A stretch of DNA of 64,000 bases from an uncultured SAR116 cluster alpha proteobacterium (GTDB lineage Bacteria > Pseudomonadota > Alphaproteobacteria > Puniceispirillales > Puniceispirillaceae), in contig CACOCY010000002.1 of NCBI GenBank assembly GCA_902625725.1, forward strand, positions 124,001 to 188,000. The letters are read 5' to 3'. The translations under genes were made by a program, and so were the position numbers. The notes below the pieces were generated by a model that was not told the DNA's origin, did not search any database, and worked only from the letters and a program-made list of their open reading frames with translations. Below are positions 37,384 through 49,819 of this stretch, piece by piece. Every line of letters starts with the position of its first letter. Position 1 is the stretch's first letter.

Positions 37384-37872
37384 TTATCTCCACTTTGAAT
37401 CTAATGACAAATTGCGTGCTATTTCTCCCTCCCACCTGTCGCCATTGGCTAGAAGTTTGTCTTTATCATAAAAAAGCTCTTCACGGGTTTCGGTTGCAAA
37501 TTCAAAATTTGGTCCTTCCACAATAGCATCAACAGGGCAGGCCTCTTGACAAAAACCACAATATATACATTTTGTCATATCAATATCATAGCGGGTTGTG
37601 CGACGCGAGCCATCTTCCCTTGGTTCCGCTTCTATGGTTATTGCCTGTGCCGGGCAGACAGCTTCGCACAACTTACACGCAATACATCTCTCCTCTCCAT
37701 TTGCATACCGGCGAAGAGCGTGCTCACCACGAAAACGAGGGGATAAGTGACCCTTTTCATATGGATAATTCAAAGTAACTTTTGGCTTAAAAAAATACCT
37801 TAAGGTAAGAGCCAAACCCTGAAGAATCTCAAGCAATAGAAATGATCTTATCGCATTCAATGCAGCGTGCAT
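37384..37872 (-). CDS. nuoI: NADH-quinone oxidoreductase subunit I
   Basis: A 162-residue subunit with two 4Fe-4S clusters linking to quinone. Ligands are in [18 protein letters not shown] and [20 protein letters not shown]. The ATG at 37872 is seven bases after GGAG and gives the family length; the ATG at 37878 sits too close to it and a longer frame starts at 37923. The N-terminus [20 protein letters not shown] is typical. Confidence 0.97.
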   Translation of the reverse strand: MHAALNAIRSFLLLEILQGLALTLRYFFKPKVTLNYPYEKGHLSPRFRGEHALRRYANGEERCIACKLCEAVCPAQAITIEAEPREDGSRRTTRYDIDMTKCIYCGFCQEACPVDAIVEGPNFEFATETREELFYDKDKLLANGDRWEGEIARNLSLDSKWR

Positions 37873-37888
37873 ATTCATACTCCTTAAA

Positions 37889-38914
37889 TCAACTAATCTC
37901 AGCAGATACTGGTAGCATATCAAAACAAATTAGAAATCCAGCAGTTAAAACAACCCAAATTAGAGAGAATGGAAGAAATACTTTCCATCCCAAGCGCATT
38001 AATTGGTCATACCTGTATCTTGGTGTTGTAGCTCTCATCCATAAAAAAACAAATAAAACAAAACAAATTTTTAGGATAAACCAGATTGGACCAGGAACCA
38101 TATTTAGCGGATATATATCCAGCGGCGGCAGCCAGCCACCTAAAAATAAGATAGTCGTCATTGCACTCATCAAGATCATATTTGCGTATTCTCCAAGGAA
38201 AAATAGAGCAAAACTCATTGAGCTGTATTCGACGAAGTAACCTGCAACTAATTCGGACTCACCTTCTGGCAGATCAAAAGGCGCTCTATTTGTTTCAGCC
38301 AACGTCGAAATAAAGAAAATGATGAACATTGGAAATAGAGGTAAGGCAAACCACACATTTTTTTGGGCCTCAATAATGTCAGAGAGATTGAGAGAACCAA
38401 CGCATAATAGAACATTTATTATCACCAATCCCATTGAGACCTCATATGAAACCATTTGAGCGGCTGAACGCAAAGCCCCTAAGAATGCGTATTTTGAATT
38501 ACTGGCCCAACCAGCCATAATAACGCCGTACACACCAAGTGATGAAATAGCAAACAAATACAAAATTCCAACATTTATGTCAGCTATAACAAGAGCATCA
38601 CCAAATGGGATAACAGCCCAAGCCACCAATGCCAGAACGAAAGTAAGCATAGGCGCAATAACAAATGTCACTTTATCGGCACCTGCCGGAAGAATAGTCT
38701 CCTTTGAAAGTAATTTTAAAGCGTCTGCGAATGGTTGCAGCAACCCAAAAGGACCAACAACATTTGGACCTTTTCGTAATTGCATAAAACCGATTACCCT
38801 TCTTTCGGCAAGAGTAAGATACGCTACGCCAATTAAAAGAGGCACTACCACGGCAAAAATCTGAATCACAATCCAGCCTAATTCAAAAAGATATGTCAAA
38901 TTAAGCCCGTTCAT
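37889..38914 (-). CDS. nuoH: NADH-quinone oxidoreductase subunit H
   Basis: A 341-residue membrane subunit next to the quinone site. It shows [54 protein letters not shown] and [20 protein letters not shown], all NuoH signatures. The ATG at 38914 has AGGA upstream and lies 7 bases past the nuoG stop. Confidence 0.97.
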   Translation of the reverse strand: MNGLNLTYLFELGWIVIQIFAVVVPLLIGVAYLTLAERRVIGFMQLRKGPNVVGPFGLLQPFADALKLLSKETILPAGADKVTFVIAPMLTFVLALVAWAVIPFGDALVIADINVGILYLFAISSLGVYGVIMAGWASNSKYAFLGALRSAAQMVSYEVSMGLVIINVLLCVGSLNLSDIIEAQKNVWFALPLFPMFIIFFISTLAETNRAPFDLPEGESELVAGYFVEYSSMSFALFFLGEYANMILMSAMTTILFLGGWLPPLDIYPLNMVPGPIWFILKICFVLFVFLWMRATTPRYRYDQLMRLGWKVFLPFSLIWVVLTAGFLICFDMLPVSAEIS

Positions 38915-38921
38915 TAGAGTC

Positions 38922-40979
38922 CTATTCTGCAGCCACAGGTTTAGTGTTATTTTCACGAGATGTTCGGCTATTAGCCATTGTTTGGGATGCCCTACTGATA
39001 GGACAAGTCATGTAGAATTCTTTCAGAGCTGGCAAAATGGGATTGTGAAAAACTTTACCTGACTTACCAATTTTTTTCCACCTTGACTTTTGAAGCTGAC
39101 CAATATCTGCAAAATGTGGATAACTAGTCACCAGCATTTGGCGGCACGCATCATGACTATCAAAACTCAGTGGATGACCTATAAAGCCGGAAAAAGCTCT
39201 TATAATTGACCAGTCATCCTTTGCTTCACCCGGTGGAAATGTAGCGCGCTTTACCTCTTGTACACGTCCCTCAAAATTTAAGTATATTCCATTTTTCTCC
39301 GTGTAAGCAGCACCCGGCAAAATTACATCTGCACAATGAGCACCTACGTCACCATGATGTCCTTGATAAACAACAAATGTGTCTTTAAGTTTAGTGGGCT
39401 CTATTTCATCGGCTCCTAAAAGCCAAATCATACCCATCTTTGCTGACGCATCATTCAACATTTTCTTAGCAGATTTTCCTGTCTTTCCAGGTAAAAAACC
39501 AATATCAAGACCAGCAACACGCGAAGCAGCATTATGCAAAACATTAAAGCCATTCCAACCTTTATGTATGACTTCGAAATTTTTAACAATCTCAGATATA
39601 ATGTGAAGCAGTGCTTTAGCATCATCACGAACCAGAACACCATTTCCTACTATTATTAATGGTTTTTTTGCTGATTTAAGAATTTGACTAAAAGGATGCT
39701 TCTTTTTATTAATTTCATCTAACAGTAGTGGGTCATTTCCAAGAAAGTCGGCAGGATAAGTTAGGTCAACTGGCTCTCCAATATAACCTATAGGTATACC
39801 AGCAGATAAATAACGCTTTCTAATTCTTGCGTTCATAACTGGAGCCTCAATACGGGGATTGGTGCCAATTATTAACAAAGCTTCAGCATCATCAATTCCC
39901 GCTATTGTAGAATTAAATATATATCCGGCTCGGGAAGTGCTATCAATATTGACACCATCTTGCCTACAATCCATGTGAGGGGACCCAATTTTCTCCATTA
40001 AGAGCTTCATTGCGAACATCGTTTCAGCATCAATCTGGTCACCGGCTATAACACCAAAATTATCTGGTTTCACCTTTTTTAGCTGTTTTGCAATAACTTT
40101 AAACGCCGTGTCCCAACTACAAGGTTCTAATTTACCATTGGTGCTTTTGATATATGGTCTGTCTAACCGCTGATTCCTGAGACCATCTATAGCAAATCGC
40201 GCTTTATCTGATATCCATTCTTCATTTACTTCTTCATTTAGCCGAGGCATAATCCGCAAAACTTGATTTCCCCGGGAGTCAATGCGAATATTTGAACCCT
40301 GCGCATCCATCACATCAACTGATTCTGTCTTGCTTAGCTCCCACGGCCTTGAAATAAAAGCATAAGGCTTACTGGTAAGCGCTCCGACAGGGCACAAATC
40401 TATAACATTGGCACTTAACTCAGATGCAATGGTTTTTTCAAGATAGGTTGTAATTTCTACTTGTTCTCCTCTTCCAATCGCTCCAAGGTCGGGCACCCCT
40501 GCTACCTCAGTTGCAAAGCGTACACACCGGGTGCAGTGGATACATCTTGTCATTATCGTTTTGATTAATGGACCCATTTGCTTTTCTTCAACGGCTCGTT
40601 TTGTTTCTTTATAACGTGAACCATCTTGACCATATCCCATAGCTTGATCCTGCAGATCACATTCACCCCCCTGATCGCAAATAGGACAATCAAGAGGATG
40701 ATTTAATAGCAAAAATTCCATTACGCCTTCCCGCGCTTTTTTTACCCTATCAGACTGTGTGTCAATAACCATACCGTCTGATGCAGGCATAGCACAGCTA
40801 GCTATGGGCTTAGGGGCACGCTCCATGTCAACTAGGCACATGCGACAATTACCGGCAATGGATAGTCGTTCATGATAACAAAATCGTGGTATTTCGAAAC
40901 CCGCCTCCTCACACGCTTGCAGAACGCTAGCTCCCTCTTCGACTTCGACTTCAACTGAATTAACTGTCAATTTTGGCAT
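38922..40979 (-). CDS. nuoG: NADH-quinone oxidoreductase subunit G
   Basis: A 685-residue iron-sulfur subunit. The N-terminal 2Fe-2S domain has [20 protein letters not shown], followed by [37 protein letters not shown] and [17 protein letters not shown]. The remainder is a molybdopterin-oxidoreductase-like domain without active-site cofactor ligands, as usual in complex I. Length is typical for alphaproteobacteria. Confidence 0.97.
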   Translation of the reverse strand: MPKLTVNSVEVEVEEGASVLQACEEAGFEIPRFCYHERLSIAGNCRMCLVDMERAPKPIASCAMPASDGMVIDTQSDRVKKAREGVMEFLLLNHPLDCPICDQGGECDLQDQAMGYGQDGSRYKETKRAVEEKQMGPLIKTIMTRCIHCTRCVRFATEVAGVPDLGAIGRGEQVEITTYLEKTIASELSANVIDLCPVGALTSKPYAFISRPWELSKTESVDVMDAQGSNIRIDSRGNQVLRIMPRLNEEVNEEWISDKARFAIDGLRNQRLDRPYIKSTNGKLEPCSWDTAFKVIAKQLKKVKPDNFGVIAGDQIDAETMFAMKLLMEKIGSPHMDCRQDGVNIDSTSRAGYIFNSTIAGIDDAEALLIIGTNPRIEAPVMNARIRKRYLSAGIPIGYIGEPVDLTYPADFLGNDPLLLDEINKKKHPFSQILKSAKKPLIIVGNGVLVRDDAKALLHIISEIVKNFEVIHKGWNGFNVLHNAASRVAGLDIGFLPGKTGKSAKKMLNDASAKMGMIWLLGADEIEPTKLKDTFVVYQGHHGDVGAHCADVILPGAAYTEKNGIYLNFEGRVQEVKRATFPPGEAKDDWSIIRAFSGFIGHPLSFDSHDACRQMLVTSYPHFADIGQLQKSRWKKIGKSGKVFHNPILPALKEFYMTCPISRASQTMANSRTSRENNTKPVAAE

Positions 40980-40990
40980 CTGTTTTATCT

Positions 40991-42277
40991 CTATTCCGCG
41001 GCTTGTGTAACAGTTTTATTTGCTAAAATACGTCTCTCAATTTCTGGACGAAAATTTTTAATTAAACCTTGAATAGGCCATGCAGCAGCATCACCAAGGG
41101 CGCATATTGTATGGCCCTCAACCTGTTTAGTAATTTCATACAATGTATCTATTTCATGCGGCTCTGCTTGACCTCTTACTAACCTATCCATCATACGCCA
41201 CATCCAGCCAGTACCTTCTCTACATGGCGTACACTGACCACAGCTTTCATGCTTATAAAAATAAGAAAGACGGCTAATTGCACGAACAATATCCGTACTT
41301 TTGTCCATGACAATTACGCCAGCTGTTCCGAGGCCAGTGCCGGCCGCTTTTAATGAATCAAAATCCATTGTCATAGTTTCACAAACAGTTTTTGTTATAA
41401 GCGGTGTTGATGAACCTCCGGGAATAACTGCTAATAAATTTTCCCATCCACCCCGAACACCACCTGCATGTTTTTCTAAAAGGTCTTTTAATGGAATTCC
41501 CATTTCCTCTTCCACATTGCAGGGTGAATTAACATGACCAGATATGCAAAAAAGTTTAGTGCCTGTATTATTTTCTTTACCAAGTTTAGAAAACCATTGA
41601 GCTCCACGCCGAAGTATAGTGGGTGCTACGGCAATTGATTCAACATTGTTCACAGTCGTTGGACAACCGTACAACCCAACACCAGCGGGGAAAGGTGGTT
41701 TTAATCTAGGCTGACCTTTTTTACCCTCAAGGGACTCTAATAATGCTGTTTCTTCTCCGCAGATATAAGCACCCGCTCCTCGATGCACGAAAATATCAAA
41801 AGACCATCCAGATTTAACCGCATTATTACCAAGCAGACCTTCTTTATAACACTCATCAATCGCATTCTGTAACACTTTATATTCATTGAAGAATTCGCCC
41901 CTAATATAAATGTACGCCACGTGCGCCCTCATTGCAAAACCGGCAATCAAACAGCCTTCAATAAGCTTATGTGGCTCGTTCCTAATAATATCTCTATCTT
42001 TGCAAGTGCCGGGCTCTGATTCATCTGCATTTACGACCAAATAATGCGGTCTATTTGTTATCTCTTTAGGCATGAAAGACCACTTTATACCAGTAGGAAA
42101 ACCAGCACCGCCTCTACCGCGAAGCCCAGATAATTTCATTCTTTCGACAATTTCATCGTGACCAAGCTCCAGTATTGATTTTGTGTTATCCCAATCTCCA
42201 CGCTTTTTTGCTTCTGATAAACCTGCTTCGTTCCATCCATAAATATTAGTAAAAATACGATCTTTATCTTTGAGCAT
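40991..42277 (-). CDS. nuoF: NADH-quinone oxidoreductase subunit F
   Basis: The 428-residue FMN- and NADH-binding subunit. [20 protein letters not shown] is the NADH/FMN loop, [19 protein letters not shown] and [19 protein letters not shown] with a later Cys ([13 protein letters not shown]) hold the 4Fe-4S cluster. I choose the ATG at 42277 ([14 protein letters not shown]), the usual family start; the longer frame begins at TTG 42304 and overlaps nuoE. Confidence 0.97.
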   Translation of the reverse strand: MLKDKDRIFTNIYGWNEAGLSEAKKRGDWDNTKSILELGHDEIVERMKLSGLRGRGGAGFPTGIKWSFMPKEITNRPHYLVVNADESEPGTCKDRDIIRNEPHKLIEGCLIAGFAMRAHVAYIYIRGEFFNEYKVLQNAIDECYKEGLLGNNAVKSGWSFDIFVHRGAGAYICGEETALLESLEGKKGQPRLKPPFPAGVGLYGCPTTVNNVESIAVAPTILRRGAQWFSKLGKENNTGTKLFCISGHVNSPCNVEEEMGIPLKDLLEKHAGGVRGGWENLLAVIPGGSSTPLITKTVCETMTMDFDSLKAAGTGLGTAGVIVMDKSTDIVRAISRLSYFYKHESCGQCTPCREGTGWMWRMMDRLVRGQAEPHEIDTLYEITKQVEGHTICALGDAAAWPIQGLIKNFRPEIERRILANKTVTQAAE

Positions 42278-42962
42278 TAAATTTGTTCCCGGCTTGTTTG
42301 GCAAAAGTGTCAGCTTTTTTATCTAACTTTTTTGATGATTTTTTAAAACTAGATTTCTTAGTTAATTTGATTAATGAAGTTGGACCAGTTTCCGCTTGTG
42401 AACCAAAACGACACTTTACCGACCCGATTGGCAAAGGAGAATTTTTATTTAAAGATTCAATCAATGAACTCATGGAATCATAATCAAGGTCTTCATAAAA
42501 ATCATCATTAACTTGAACTATAGGCGCATTCACACAGGCACCAAGACATTCTACTTCAAGAACGCTAAATTTTCCGTCTTCCGTCATCTCTCCGGAGCTA
42601 ATTCCTAGTTTGTCCTCAATGCAACGTGACAAATCATCAGATCCTCTAAGCATACAGGGGGTTGTTCCACACAACTGAAGAAAATATTTGCCCACCGGTT
42701 TTAAATTGTACATGGTATAAAAACTAGCCACTTCCAAAACTCTAATTTTTGCCATTTGAAGCCGCTCGGCTATTAACTCTATTGCCTTCATTGGAATCCA
42801 ATTATTATGCTGTCTTTGAGCTAAATCAAGCAACGGCATGACTGCAGAGGCCTGCTTACCTTTTGGATATTTTGCAACAATCTTTTCAATGAGCAATTCG
42901 TTTTCAGGCGAAAAAACAAATTCATCTGGCTGCTCTTTTGCGACTAAGTCATGAATACTCAT
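42264..42962 (-). CDS. nuoE: NADH-quinone oxidoreductase subunit E
   Basis: A 232-residue thioredoxin-fold 2Fe-2S subunit. Cluster ligands are in [15 protein letters not shown] and [17 protein letters not shown]. The last 45 residues form a Lys/Ser-rich basic tail (e.g. [20 protein letters not shown]) without a recognised fold; extended tails are common in alphaproteobacterial NuoE. The start overlaps the nuoD stop by four bases. Confidence 0.96.
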   Translation of the reverse strand: MSIHDLVAKEQPDEFVFSPENELLIEKIVAKYPKGKQASAVMPLLDLAQRQHNNWIPMKAIELIAERLQMAKIRVLEVASFYTMYNLKPVGKYFLQLCGTTPCMLRGSDDLSRCIEDKLGISSGEMTEDGKFSVLEVECLGACVNAPIVQVNDDFYEDLDYDSMSSLIESLNKNSPLPIGSVKCRFGSQAETGPTSLIKLTKKSSFKKSSKKLDKKADTFAKQAGNKFNAQR

Positions 42963-44137
42963 CTATCTATCTCACCAAACACCACGTCAAGAGAACCAAT
43001 AATCGCAACAGAGTCTGCCAACATGTGTCCTCTCGACATTTCGTCAACTGCTGCCATGAAGAAATATCCAGGTGCTCTTATTTTGCAACGATATGGTTTA
43101 TTACTGCCATCAGAGACCAAATAAACACCAAATTCTCCTTTTGGAGCCTCAACAGCTGTATAACTCTCAGAGGCTGGTACATGAAAACCCTCTGTATAGA
43201 TTTTGAAATGATGAATTAATGACTCCATAGACATTTTCATGTCACTCCGACGGGGGGGTGTAATTTTATTATTTTGGGCTAACACCGGTCCCGGTTTCAT
43301 TTTGTCAATAGACTGTTTGATGATAGACAAAGATTGTTTCATCTCCTCTACACGGACTAGATATCTAGCATAACAATCTCCAGTTTTTCCAACAGGAATA
43401 TCAAAATTCATTTCCTTATATGCATCATAGGGATTCGATTTTCTAAGGTCCCATGCAATTCCAGAGGCACGAATTACTGGCCCACTCATTCCTAAATCAA
43501 GTGCTTGCTTATCAGAAAGAATTCCAATATCGACGGTTCTTTGTTTAAAAATACGATTATCTGTTAGCAGAGTCTCTAAATCCATGATGAATTTTGGAAA
43601 CCTTTCACACCAAGCTAAAATATCATCTGTTAGTCCATCTGGTATATCCTGATGTACGCCACCTGGACGAAAATATGCGGCATGCAAGCGAGCTCCAGAT
43701 GCTCTTTCACAAAATTCCATGAGCTGCTCTCTCTCTTCAAAGCCCCATAATAACGGTGTCATTGCACCTACATCAATCGCAAATGTTGTTAAATTTAAAA
43801 GATGGTTTAATATTCTTCCAATTTCGCAAAACATCACTCTGATAAGTTGCGCCCTTCTTGGAACATCAATTTGTAGCGCATTTTCGATAGCTAAAGCCCA
43901 TACATGCTCTTGGTTCATTGGCGAAACATAATCTAATCGATCAAAATAAGGTAGCGCTTGTAAATATGTTTTTTGTTCTATCAACTTCTCGGTGCCCCGA
44001 TGAAGCAGTCCTACGTGCGGGTCTGCCCTTTGTATAACCTCTCCATCCATCTCGAGCACAAGCCTGAGAACACCGTGAGCTGCGGGATGCTGAGGTCCAA
44101 AATTGAGTGTCAATGGTCTAATTTGCATTTCGCCCAT
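42959..44137 (-). CDS. nuoD: NADH-quinone oxidoreductase subunit D
   Basis: The 392-residue 49-kDa homologue that forms the quinone pocket with NuoB. It shows [48 protein letters not shown] and the C-terminal DVVFGEIDR. It follows nuoC by three bases. Confidence 0.97.
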   Translation of the reverse strand: MGEMQIRPLTLNFGPQHPAAHGVLRLVLEMDGEVIQRADPHVGLLHRGTEKLIEQKTYLQALPYFDRLDYVSPMNQEHVWALAIENALQIDVPRRAQLIRVMFCEIGRILNHLLNLTTFAIDVGAMTPLLWGFEEREQLMEFCERASGARLHAAYFRPGGVHQDIPDGLTDDILAWCERFPKFIMDLETLLTDNRIFKQRTVDIGILSDKQALDLGMSGPVIRASGIAWDLRKSNPYDAYKEMNFDIPVGKTGDCYARYLVRVEEMKQSLSIIKQSIDKMKPGPVLAQNNKITPPRRSDMKMSMESLIHHFKIYTEGFHVPASESYTAVEAPKGEFGVYLVSDGSNKPYRCKIRAPGYFFMAAVDEMSRGHMLADSVAIIGSLDVVFGEIDR

Positions 44138-44140
44138 GAT

Positions 44141-44815
44141 TTAGCTTTCTCCGAGTCCATCAGACGTTATATCTTTCTCAACCGTATCTTCTAAAGAATT
44201 AAAAACCAACTCTTGGTCTCCTTCCCAAGGACTCAAAAAATCAAAATCTCTATATTCCTGTGTAAGCTGAACAGGTTGATAAGCTACGCGCCTATCTATA
44301 TCGTCATATCGAACCTCAACATATCCTGTTAAGGGAAAGTCCTTCCGGAGAGGGTGTCCTTCAAAACCATAATCAGTTAATAATCTCCTGAGGTCAGGAT
44401 GCTCTGAGAAAAACAAACCGTACATATCCCAAACTTCTCTTTCTGGCCATTCAGCAGATTTATAAATTCCGGTTATAGAGGGAATAATTTGTCCGTCATC
44501 AATTGGGCAAATAATTCTTACACGCTTGTTGTTTGTCATAGATAGCAGCTGATAAACAAGTTGGAACCGTAAGGGACGCTCTGGGTAATCTACCGCTGTT
44601 AGGTCAGTTAACTGGCTGAAACCAAGTGTTTCATTTGTTTTCAAAATCGTTAAAGTCTGGATTAAATTTTCGAGTTCGCATTTAAAAACAAGCTGACTAT
44701 TAGTTGACGGCTCACGCTTCGCGATGTTTTCTAACGCAGCTGATAAAATTTTATCGAAACATATTTGTTCTTCAGCATAAGTTGAAGTTTTCTTAGAATT
44801 CTCTGTTTTATTCAC
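44141..44815 (-). CDS. nuoC: NADH-quinone oxidoreductase subunit C
   Basis: The 224-residue 30-kDa subunit. Signature segments: LTDLTAVDYPERPLRFQLVY, AEWPEREVWDMYGLFFSEHP and LRRLLTDYGFEGHPLRKDFP. It is separate from NuoD, as in most alphaproteobacteria. Confidence 0.97.
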   Translation of the reverse strand: MNKTENSKKTSTYAEEQICFDKILSAALENIAKREPSTNSQLVFKCELENLIQTLTILKTNETLGFSQLTDLTAVDYPERPLRFQLVYQLLSMTNNKRVRIICPIDDGQIIPSITGIYKSAEWPEREVWDMYGLFFSEHPDLRRLLTDYGFEGHPLRKDFPLTGYVEVRYDDIDRRVAYQPVQLTQEYRDFDFLSPWEGDQELVFNSLEDTVEKDITSDGLGES

Positions 44816-44854
44816 CGAATTAAAAACCTTTAGAGTAAATTTATAAATTGAATT

Positions 44855-45424
44855 TTATCTACGAGAAATTGTCTCTGTTCGTTTAATTTTTTTCTGTAAT
44901 TGTAACAGACCATAGACCAAAGCTTCAGCAGTTGGAGGACAACCAGGCACATAAACGTCAACAGGGACGATGCGGTCACATCCACGAACGACAGCATAGG
45001 AGTAATGGTAATAACCTCCTCCATTAGCGCATGAACCCATAGATAAAACCCATCTTGGCTCTGGCATTTGGTCATAAACTCTTCGTAATGCAGGTGCCAT
45101 TTTGTTCGTTAAGGTCCCAGCTACAATCATAACATCAGATTGTCTTGGGCTTGGTCTGAACAACATTCCGTATCGGTCTAGATCGTATCGGGCTGCCGCA
45201 GAATGAATCATTTCTACCGCACAACAAGCCAAACCAAATGTCATAGGCCACAGAGAACCTGATCTAGCCCAATTAAAGAGTTTGTCTGCGCTTGCGATAA
45301 CAAAACCCTTATTAACAATCTCATCACTGACCGCATTCAAAATATGATCCTGATCTTCACCTGAAGGAATAGGTTTATCCAAATTAGAAGGAATTACTCC
45401 CATTCTAAAGCTCCTTTTTTCCAC
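44855..45424 (-). CDS. nuoB: NADH-quinone oxidoreductase subunit B
   Basis: The 189-residue subunit carrying the terminal 4Fe-4S cluster N2. Ligands: the Cys pair in [15 protein letters not shown], the Cys of [20 protein letters not shown] and that of [13 protein letters not shown]. Its start overlaps the end of nuoA by about 30 bases. Confidence 0.97.
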   Translation of the reverse strand: MEKRSFRMGVIPSNLDKPIPSGEDQDHILNAVSDEIVNKGFVIASADKLFNWARSGSLWPMTFGLACCAVEMIHSAAARYDLDRYGMLFRPSPRQSDVMIVAGTLTNKMAPALRRVYDQMPEPRWVLSMGSCANGGGYYHYSYAVVRGCDRIVPVDVYVPGCPPTAEALVYGLLQLQKKIKRTETISRR

Positions 45425-45759
45425 TCATATACAAATCCAATGGTCAGAACTGCCAAGAAAATCATCATTGACCAAAAACCCAACAACCCTATTTCGCCCA
45501 ATGCAACTGCCCAAGGAAAAAGGAATGCAATTTCAAGATCGAAAATAATAAACAAAATAGCAACAAGGTAAAATCTTACATCAAATGGCTTACGGGAGTC
45601 ATTGAAAGCATCAAAACCACACTCATATGCAGTAAGTTTTTCAATGTCAGGCTCACTTCTTCCCAATAATACAGACCCTAAAACAAATGCTGCTGATAAC
45701 CCAATAGCGATTACTAAAAAAACAGCGATTGGTAAATATTCGGATAAATACATATCCAT
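45394..45759 (-). CDS. nuoA: NADH-quinone oxidoreductase subunit A
   Basis: A 121-residue, three-helix subunit heading the operon. [20 protein letters not shown] is the loop diagnostic of NuoA, followed by [20 protein letters not shown]. The ATG at 45759 gives the family-like [15 protein letters not shown]; the longer frame (45789) adds ten residues. No strong Shine-Dalgarno is visible. The operon promoter must lie in the gene-free stretch upstream. Confidence 0.96.
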   Translation of the reverse strand: MDMYLSEYLPIAVFLVIAIGLSAAFVLGSVLLGRSEPDIEKLTAYECGFDAFNDSRKPFDVRFYLVAILFIIFDLEIAFLFPWAVALGEIGLLGFWSMMIFLAVLTIGFVYEWKKGALEWE

Positions 45760-45789
45760 GTTAAAAATAGCCCCCTTCAACCCAAACAA

Positions 45790-46475
<686 letters not shown>

Positions 46476-46594
46476 ACATTACAGAAACCCTCACTGTATT
46501 TAATTATAATAAATGTATAAATCAACATATTTTTAAACTTATCCACTTTATTTACCGTTATATTTGGGAGAAAAACAGACCGCAAATTATTTAA

Positions 46595-48412
46595 TTAATC
46601 AAATTGTTTAGCAATATCCTCTATAACGAACTGAACTGACCTTCCACCACGCCATTCATCTTTTTTTAGCTTACCTAAAACTTTTAAAGGACCCAGTTCA
46701 TTTACATTTTTTAATATGTCACCTATTGATGTGTTAGCTGCATTAAACATGATAGCCTTAATGGGTTTTGACGTACCGTCATCCAAGAATGCGCTAAAAT
46801 GAGATTTTGACGAACCAACCCATTTAACATTATTTACTGATATATGGGAAAGCAATAAATTAGGCTCTGGTTGCTCTGCACCAAAAGGTCCACATTTTAT
46901 AATATCATCAGCCAAATCAGAATTGCAGCCAGCAACGGAAATTGTAGATGTGATCTCATATTTTTTTTGAGGGAGAAAAGAAAATCGGGATGATATTTTT
47001 TTTCTTAAAAATTCTCTAAATGTTTCTAACTGGTCTAATTCGAGACTCGCTCCAGCAGCCATGTCATGACCACCGCCAGTAATTAAAATACCACTTTGTC
47101 TTGCTGCCAAAACTAGACTTCCAAGAGGGATTGAAGGTATACTCCTTCCAGAGCCTTTTGCTATTTTATCCTTAGAAATTGCCATCACAAATACAGGCAT
47201 TGCATATATTTCTTTCAATCTTCCAGCTACAATTCCTAACACACCCTCATGATAATTATTATTTACGATAACTAATGCAAGGAGCTTTGGGTTTTGTCTC
47301 AATTGAGCTTCCGCCTGTTCAATAGCATCTGCGGTAATTTCTTGCTCAATAGCTCGCCTTTGCTTATTCAATTGATCTAACTGGATTGCCAAGGATATAG
47401 AATTTTGATGCTCTTCTTCTATCAGTAACTTAACCCCAATATCAGATTTTCCCATTCTTCCTGCCGCATTAATTCGAGGCCCTAGCACAAAACTACATTC
47501 ATATTCACCAACAGCCTTATCCAAACCAGCTATATCTGCAAGAGCTGCAAGACCTGTATTCTGGCGATGACGCATCACCTTAAGCCCTTGTCTAATAAAT
47601 GCCCGGTTCAATTCTTTCACGGGAACCACGTCACATAATGTGGCAAGACCAATCAAATCGAGAAAAGATAATAAATCAGGTAAATCAGTATGTCCTAATT
47701 TACGTAAAGCTCGAAGCAGAGAAACGCATGTTATGAAGCAAACTCCAGATGCACATAAGTAGCCAAATCCGCTTTCATCATCAAGGCGATTGGGGTTTAC
47801 AACAGCCATTGCATTCGGCAAAACGGGTCCCGCAAGATGATGGTCAATTACTATAACATCCAGCCCATCATCATGGACTGCTTTCAGAGGTTCGTGAGCG
47901 GTGATACCACAATCTAATGTTAATATGAGTGAGGCGTTATTATCTCTAAGTTTCTGCAGAGCTTCAAGGTTTGGCCCATAACCCTCTGTAAATCGATCTG
48001 GAATGTGAATATCAACTCTGCACCCCAAAAGAGTTAAAACCTTATAAAATAGAGCAGCAGAACAAGCACCATCAACATCATAATCACCAAAAATTCCAAT
48101 TTTTTCTTTTTGTAAAACTGCTTGCAACAGTCTGTTGGTCGCCTCTTCCATACCCTTGAAAGAATTGGGTTCAGGCAAAAGTAATTTTAGCTTTGGCTCT
48201 AGATAGCTTTCTACTTTTTCAGAAAAAATTCCTCTTCTAGCTAAATATAGGCAGATTGCTGGAGGTAAACCATACATTTCTTGTATCCGCAATGCCTGAC
48301 GGCTCACTACATCGGGTTTAAAGTGTGAGGGTTCGCTTATCCATTTTGCACCAGACAAAGAAGTGGAAACACTCATAAGTTTCAAAGCGGAAGAATGCGT
48401 ATTATCAATCAT
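46595..48412 (-). CDS. recJ: Single-stranded-DNA-specific exonuclease RecJ
   Basis: A 605-residue 5'-3' exonuclease for recombination and repair. DHH-family motifs are clear: FGDYDVDGACSAALFYKV (motif I), LTLDCGIT, VIVIDHHLAG (DHH) and FVLGPRINAAGRMG; the DHHA1 domain has ITGGGHDMAAGASLEL. It starts two bases after the hom stop codon, so the two are probably cotranscribed. Confidence 0.96.
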   Translation of the reverse strand: MIDNTHSSALKLMSVSTSLSGAKWISEPSHFKPDVVSRQALRIQEMYGLPPAICLYLARRGIFSEKVESYLEPKLKLLLPEPNSFKGMEEATNRLLQAVLQKEKIGIFGDYDVDGACSAALFYKVLTLLGCRVDIHIPDRFTEGYGPNLEALQKLRDNNASLILTLDCGITAHEPLKAVHDDGLDVIVIDHHLAGPVLPNAMAVVNPNRLDDESGFGYLCASGVCFITCVSLLRALRKLGHTDLPDLLSFLDLIGLATLCDVVPVKELNRAFIRQGLKVMRHRQNTGLAALADIAGLDKAVGEYECSFVLGPRINAAGRMGKSDIGVKLLIEEEHQNSISLAIQLDQLNKQRRAIEQEITADAIEQAEAQLRQNPKLLALVIVNNNYHEGVLGIVAGRLKEIYAMPVFVMAISKDKIAKGSGRSIPSIPLGSLVLAARQSGILITGGGHDMAAGASLELDQLETFREFLRKKISSRFSFLPQKKYEITSTISVAGCNSDLADDIIKCGPFGAEQPEPNLLLSHISVNNVKWVGSSKSHFSAFLDDGTSKPIKAIMFNAANTSIGDILKNVNELGPLKVLGKLKKDEWRGGRSVQFVIEDIAKQFD

Positions 48413-48414
48413 TC

Positions 48415-49707
48415 TTAACCGAAAGAACCACTATCATATATTGGTATGAGCATTGGACTATCCAACACATGCTCAGAGAGGCTAATCTTACTAACTGCCG
48501 TTTCGATAATTTTTTTAGTGCATTTGTGAGTCGTAAGCACTAAAAACACCGACCCATCGTTTGAATGACTATTTTGGATCATTGAAGCAACTGATAATTC
48601 GTAGTCTCTTAATATTGCCGAAATTTCTGACAACACCCCTGGCCTATCTGTTACTGCTATTCGGAGATAATAACACTGCTGAGATAATTTATTTTCATCC
48701 AATTTCTGCTCTGAGAGTGTTTCAACAGGACTGCCGTAAGCAAAATTGGCAAGTCCAGTTGCAACATCAATTAAGTCTGCTAAGACGGCAGAGGATGTTG
48801 GTCCAGCGCCGGCACCAGGTCCAATGCAAATAGAAGACTCGACCGGATTACCCCGATAGCTCACTGCATTAAGAGCACCATTTACGGAAGCAAGTTGCTC
48901 TTCAGAAGGTATAAGTGCCATTGTTATTTCAGCAGTACTATCTCTTCTAGCAATACCAAGTAACTTTAAAGAAAAGCCTAATTTTCCTGCATACATCACA
49001 TCAATAGCTGAAACATGCCTTATCCCGGATATGGAAAGGCTGGAAAATTTAATTTTTTGCTTAAAGGCAATTGAGGATAAAATCGCCAATTTGTGAGCAG
49101 CATCTACACCGTCAATATCAAAGCTAGGGTCTGCTTCAGCAAAGCCTTTTTGCTGCGCCTCCTCCAATACGTCCTGAAAAGTGCTTTGAGAGGAGGTCAT
49201 TTTTGATAGGATGTAATTACATGTCCCATTCAGAATACCAGCAACTGTATCTATTTTATTACCTGCGAGTCCCTCTCTTAGAATTTTGACCGCTGGAATG
49301 CCTCCTGCTACTGCAGCCTCGAATTGAATTGTCACGTCATTTTCCTCTGCAAGTTTAGACAAACTTAATCCATGATGTGCAATCATGGCTTTATTGGCTG
49401 TCACTACGTGCTTTCCTGCTTGAAGTGCTTTCCTACACAAATCAAACGCTATTCCACTCTCGCCACCTATAAGTTCAATTATTACATCTATTTCGTCATG
49501 TTCTACAAGCTTAAGCGGGTCTTTATAAAAGAAAACCTCTTCTAGCTTAAAACCGCGGTCCTTTAATCTATCCCGAGCACTAACTGCAATTATCTTAAGG
49601 TTTTTACCTGCTCTTTTTGAGAGTCTATCCTGCTTTGTTAGAATTTGTCTGGCTGTCTCAGCGCCAACCACACCTAAACCAGCAATACCAATTCGAAAAA
49701 CCGACAT
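48415..49707 (-). CDS. hom: Homoserine dehydrogenase
   Basis: A 430-residue monofunctional enzyme of the threonine/methionine branch. The NAD(P) motif GIAGLGVVGAETARQIL is at the N-terminus; GKHVVTANKAMIAHHG, GILNGTCNYILSKM and the catalytic KGFAEADPSFDIDGVDAAHK follow. A C-terminal ACT domain (about 345-430, LRIAVTDRPGVLSEISAILR) suggests threonine feedback. ATG 49707 is preferred to TTG 49716. Confidence 0.96.
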   Translation of the reverse strand: MSVFRIGIAGLGVVGAETARQILTKQDRLSKRAGKNLKIIAVSARDRLKDRGFKLEEVFFYKDPLKLVEHDEIDVIIELIGGESGIAFDLCRKALQAGKHVVTANKAMIAHHGLSLSKLAEENDVTIQFEAAVAGGIPAVKILREGLAGNKIDTVAGILNGTCNYILSKMTSSQSTFQDVLEEAQQKGFAEADPSFDIDGVDAAHKLAILSSIAFKQKIKFSSLSISGIRHVSAIDVMYAGKLGFSLKLLGIARRDSTAEITMALIPSEEQLASVNGALNAVSYRGNPVESSICIGPGAGAGPTSSAVLADLIDVATGLANFAYGSPVETLSEQKLDENKLSQQCYYLRIAVTDRPGVLSEISAILRDYELSVASMIQNSHSNDGSVFLVLTTHKCTKKIIETAVSKISLSEHVLDSPMLIPIYDSGSFG

Positions 49708-49819
49708 TGAAACCAAACCTTTCTGATATCATCTTTTTTAGTTTTTAACTGCCAGTAGCTTTAGTTGCAAGACACAGAGTACCCAATTGGTTATAATCTA
49801 ATCAAAACAAAAACAATTT

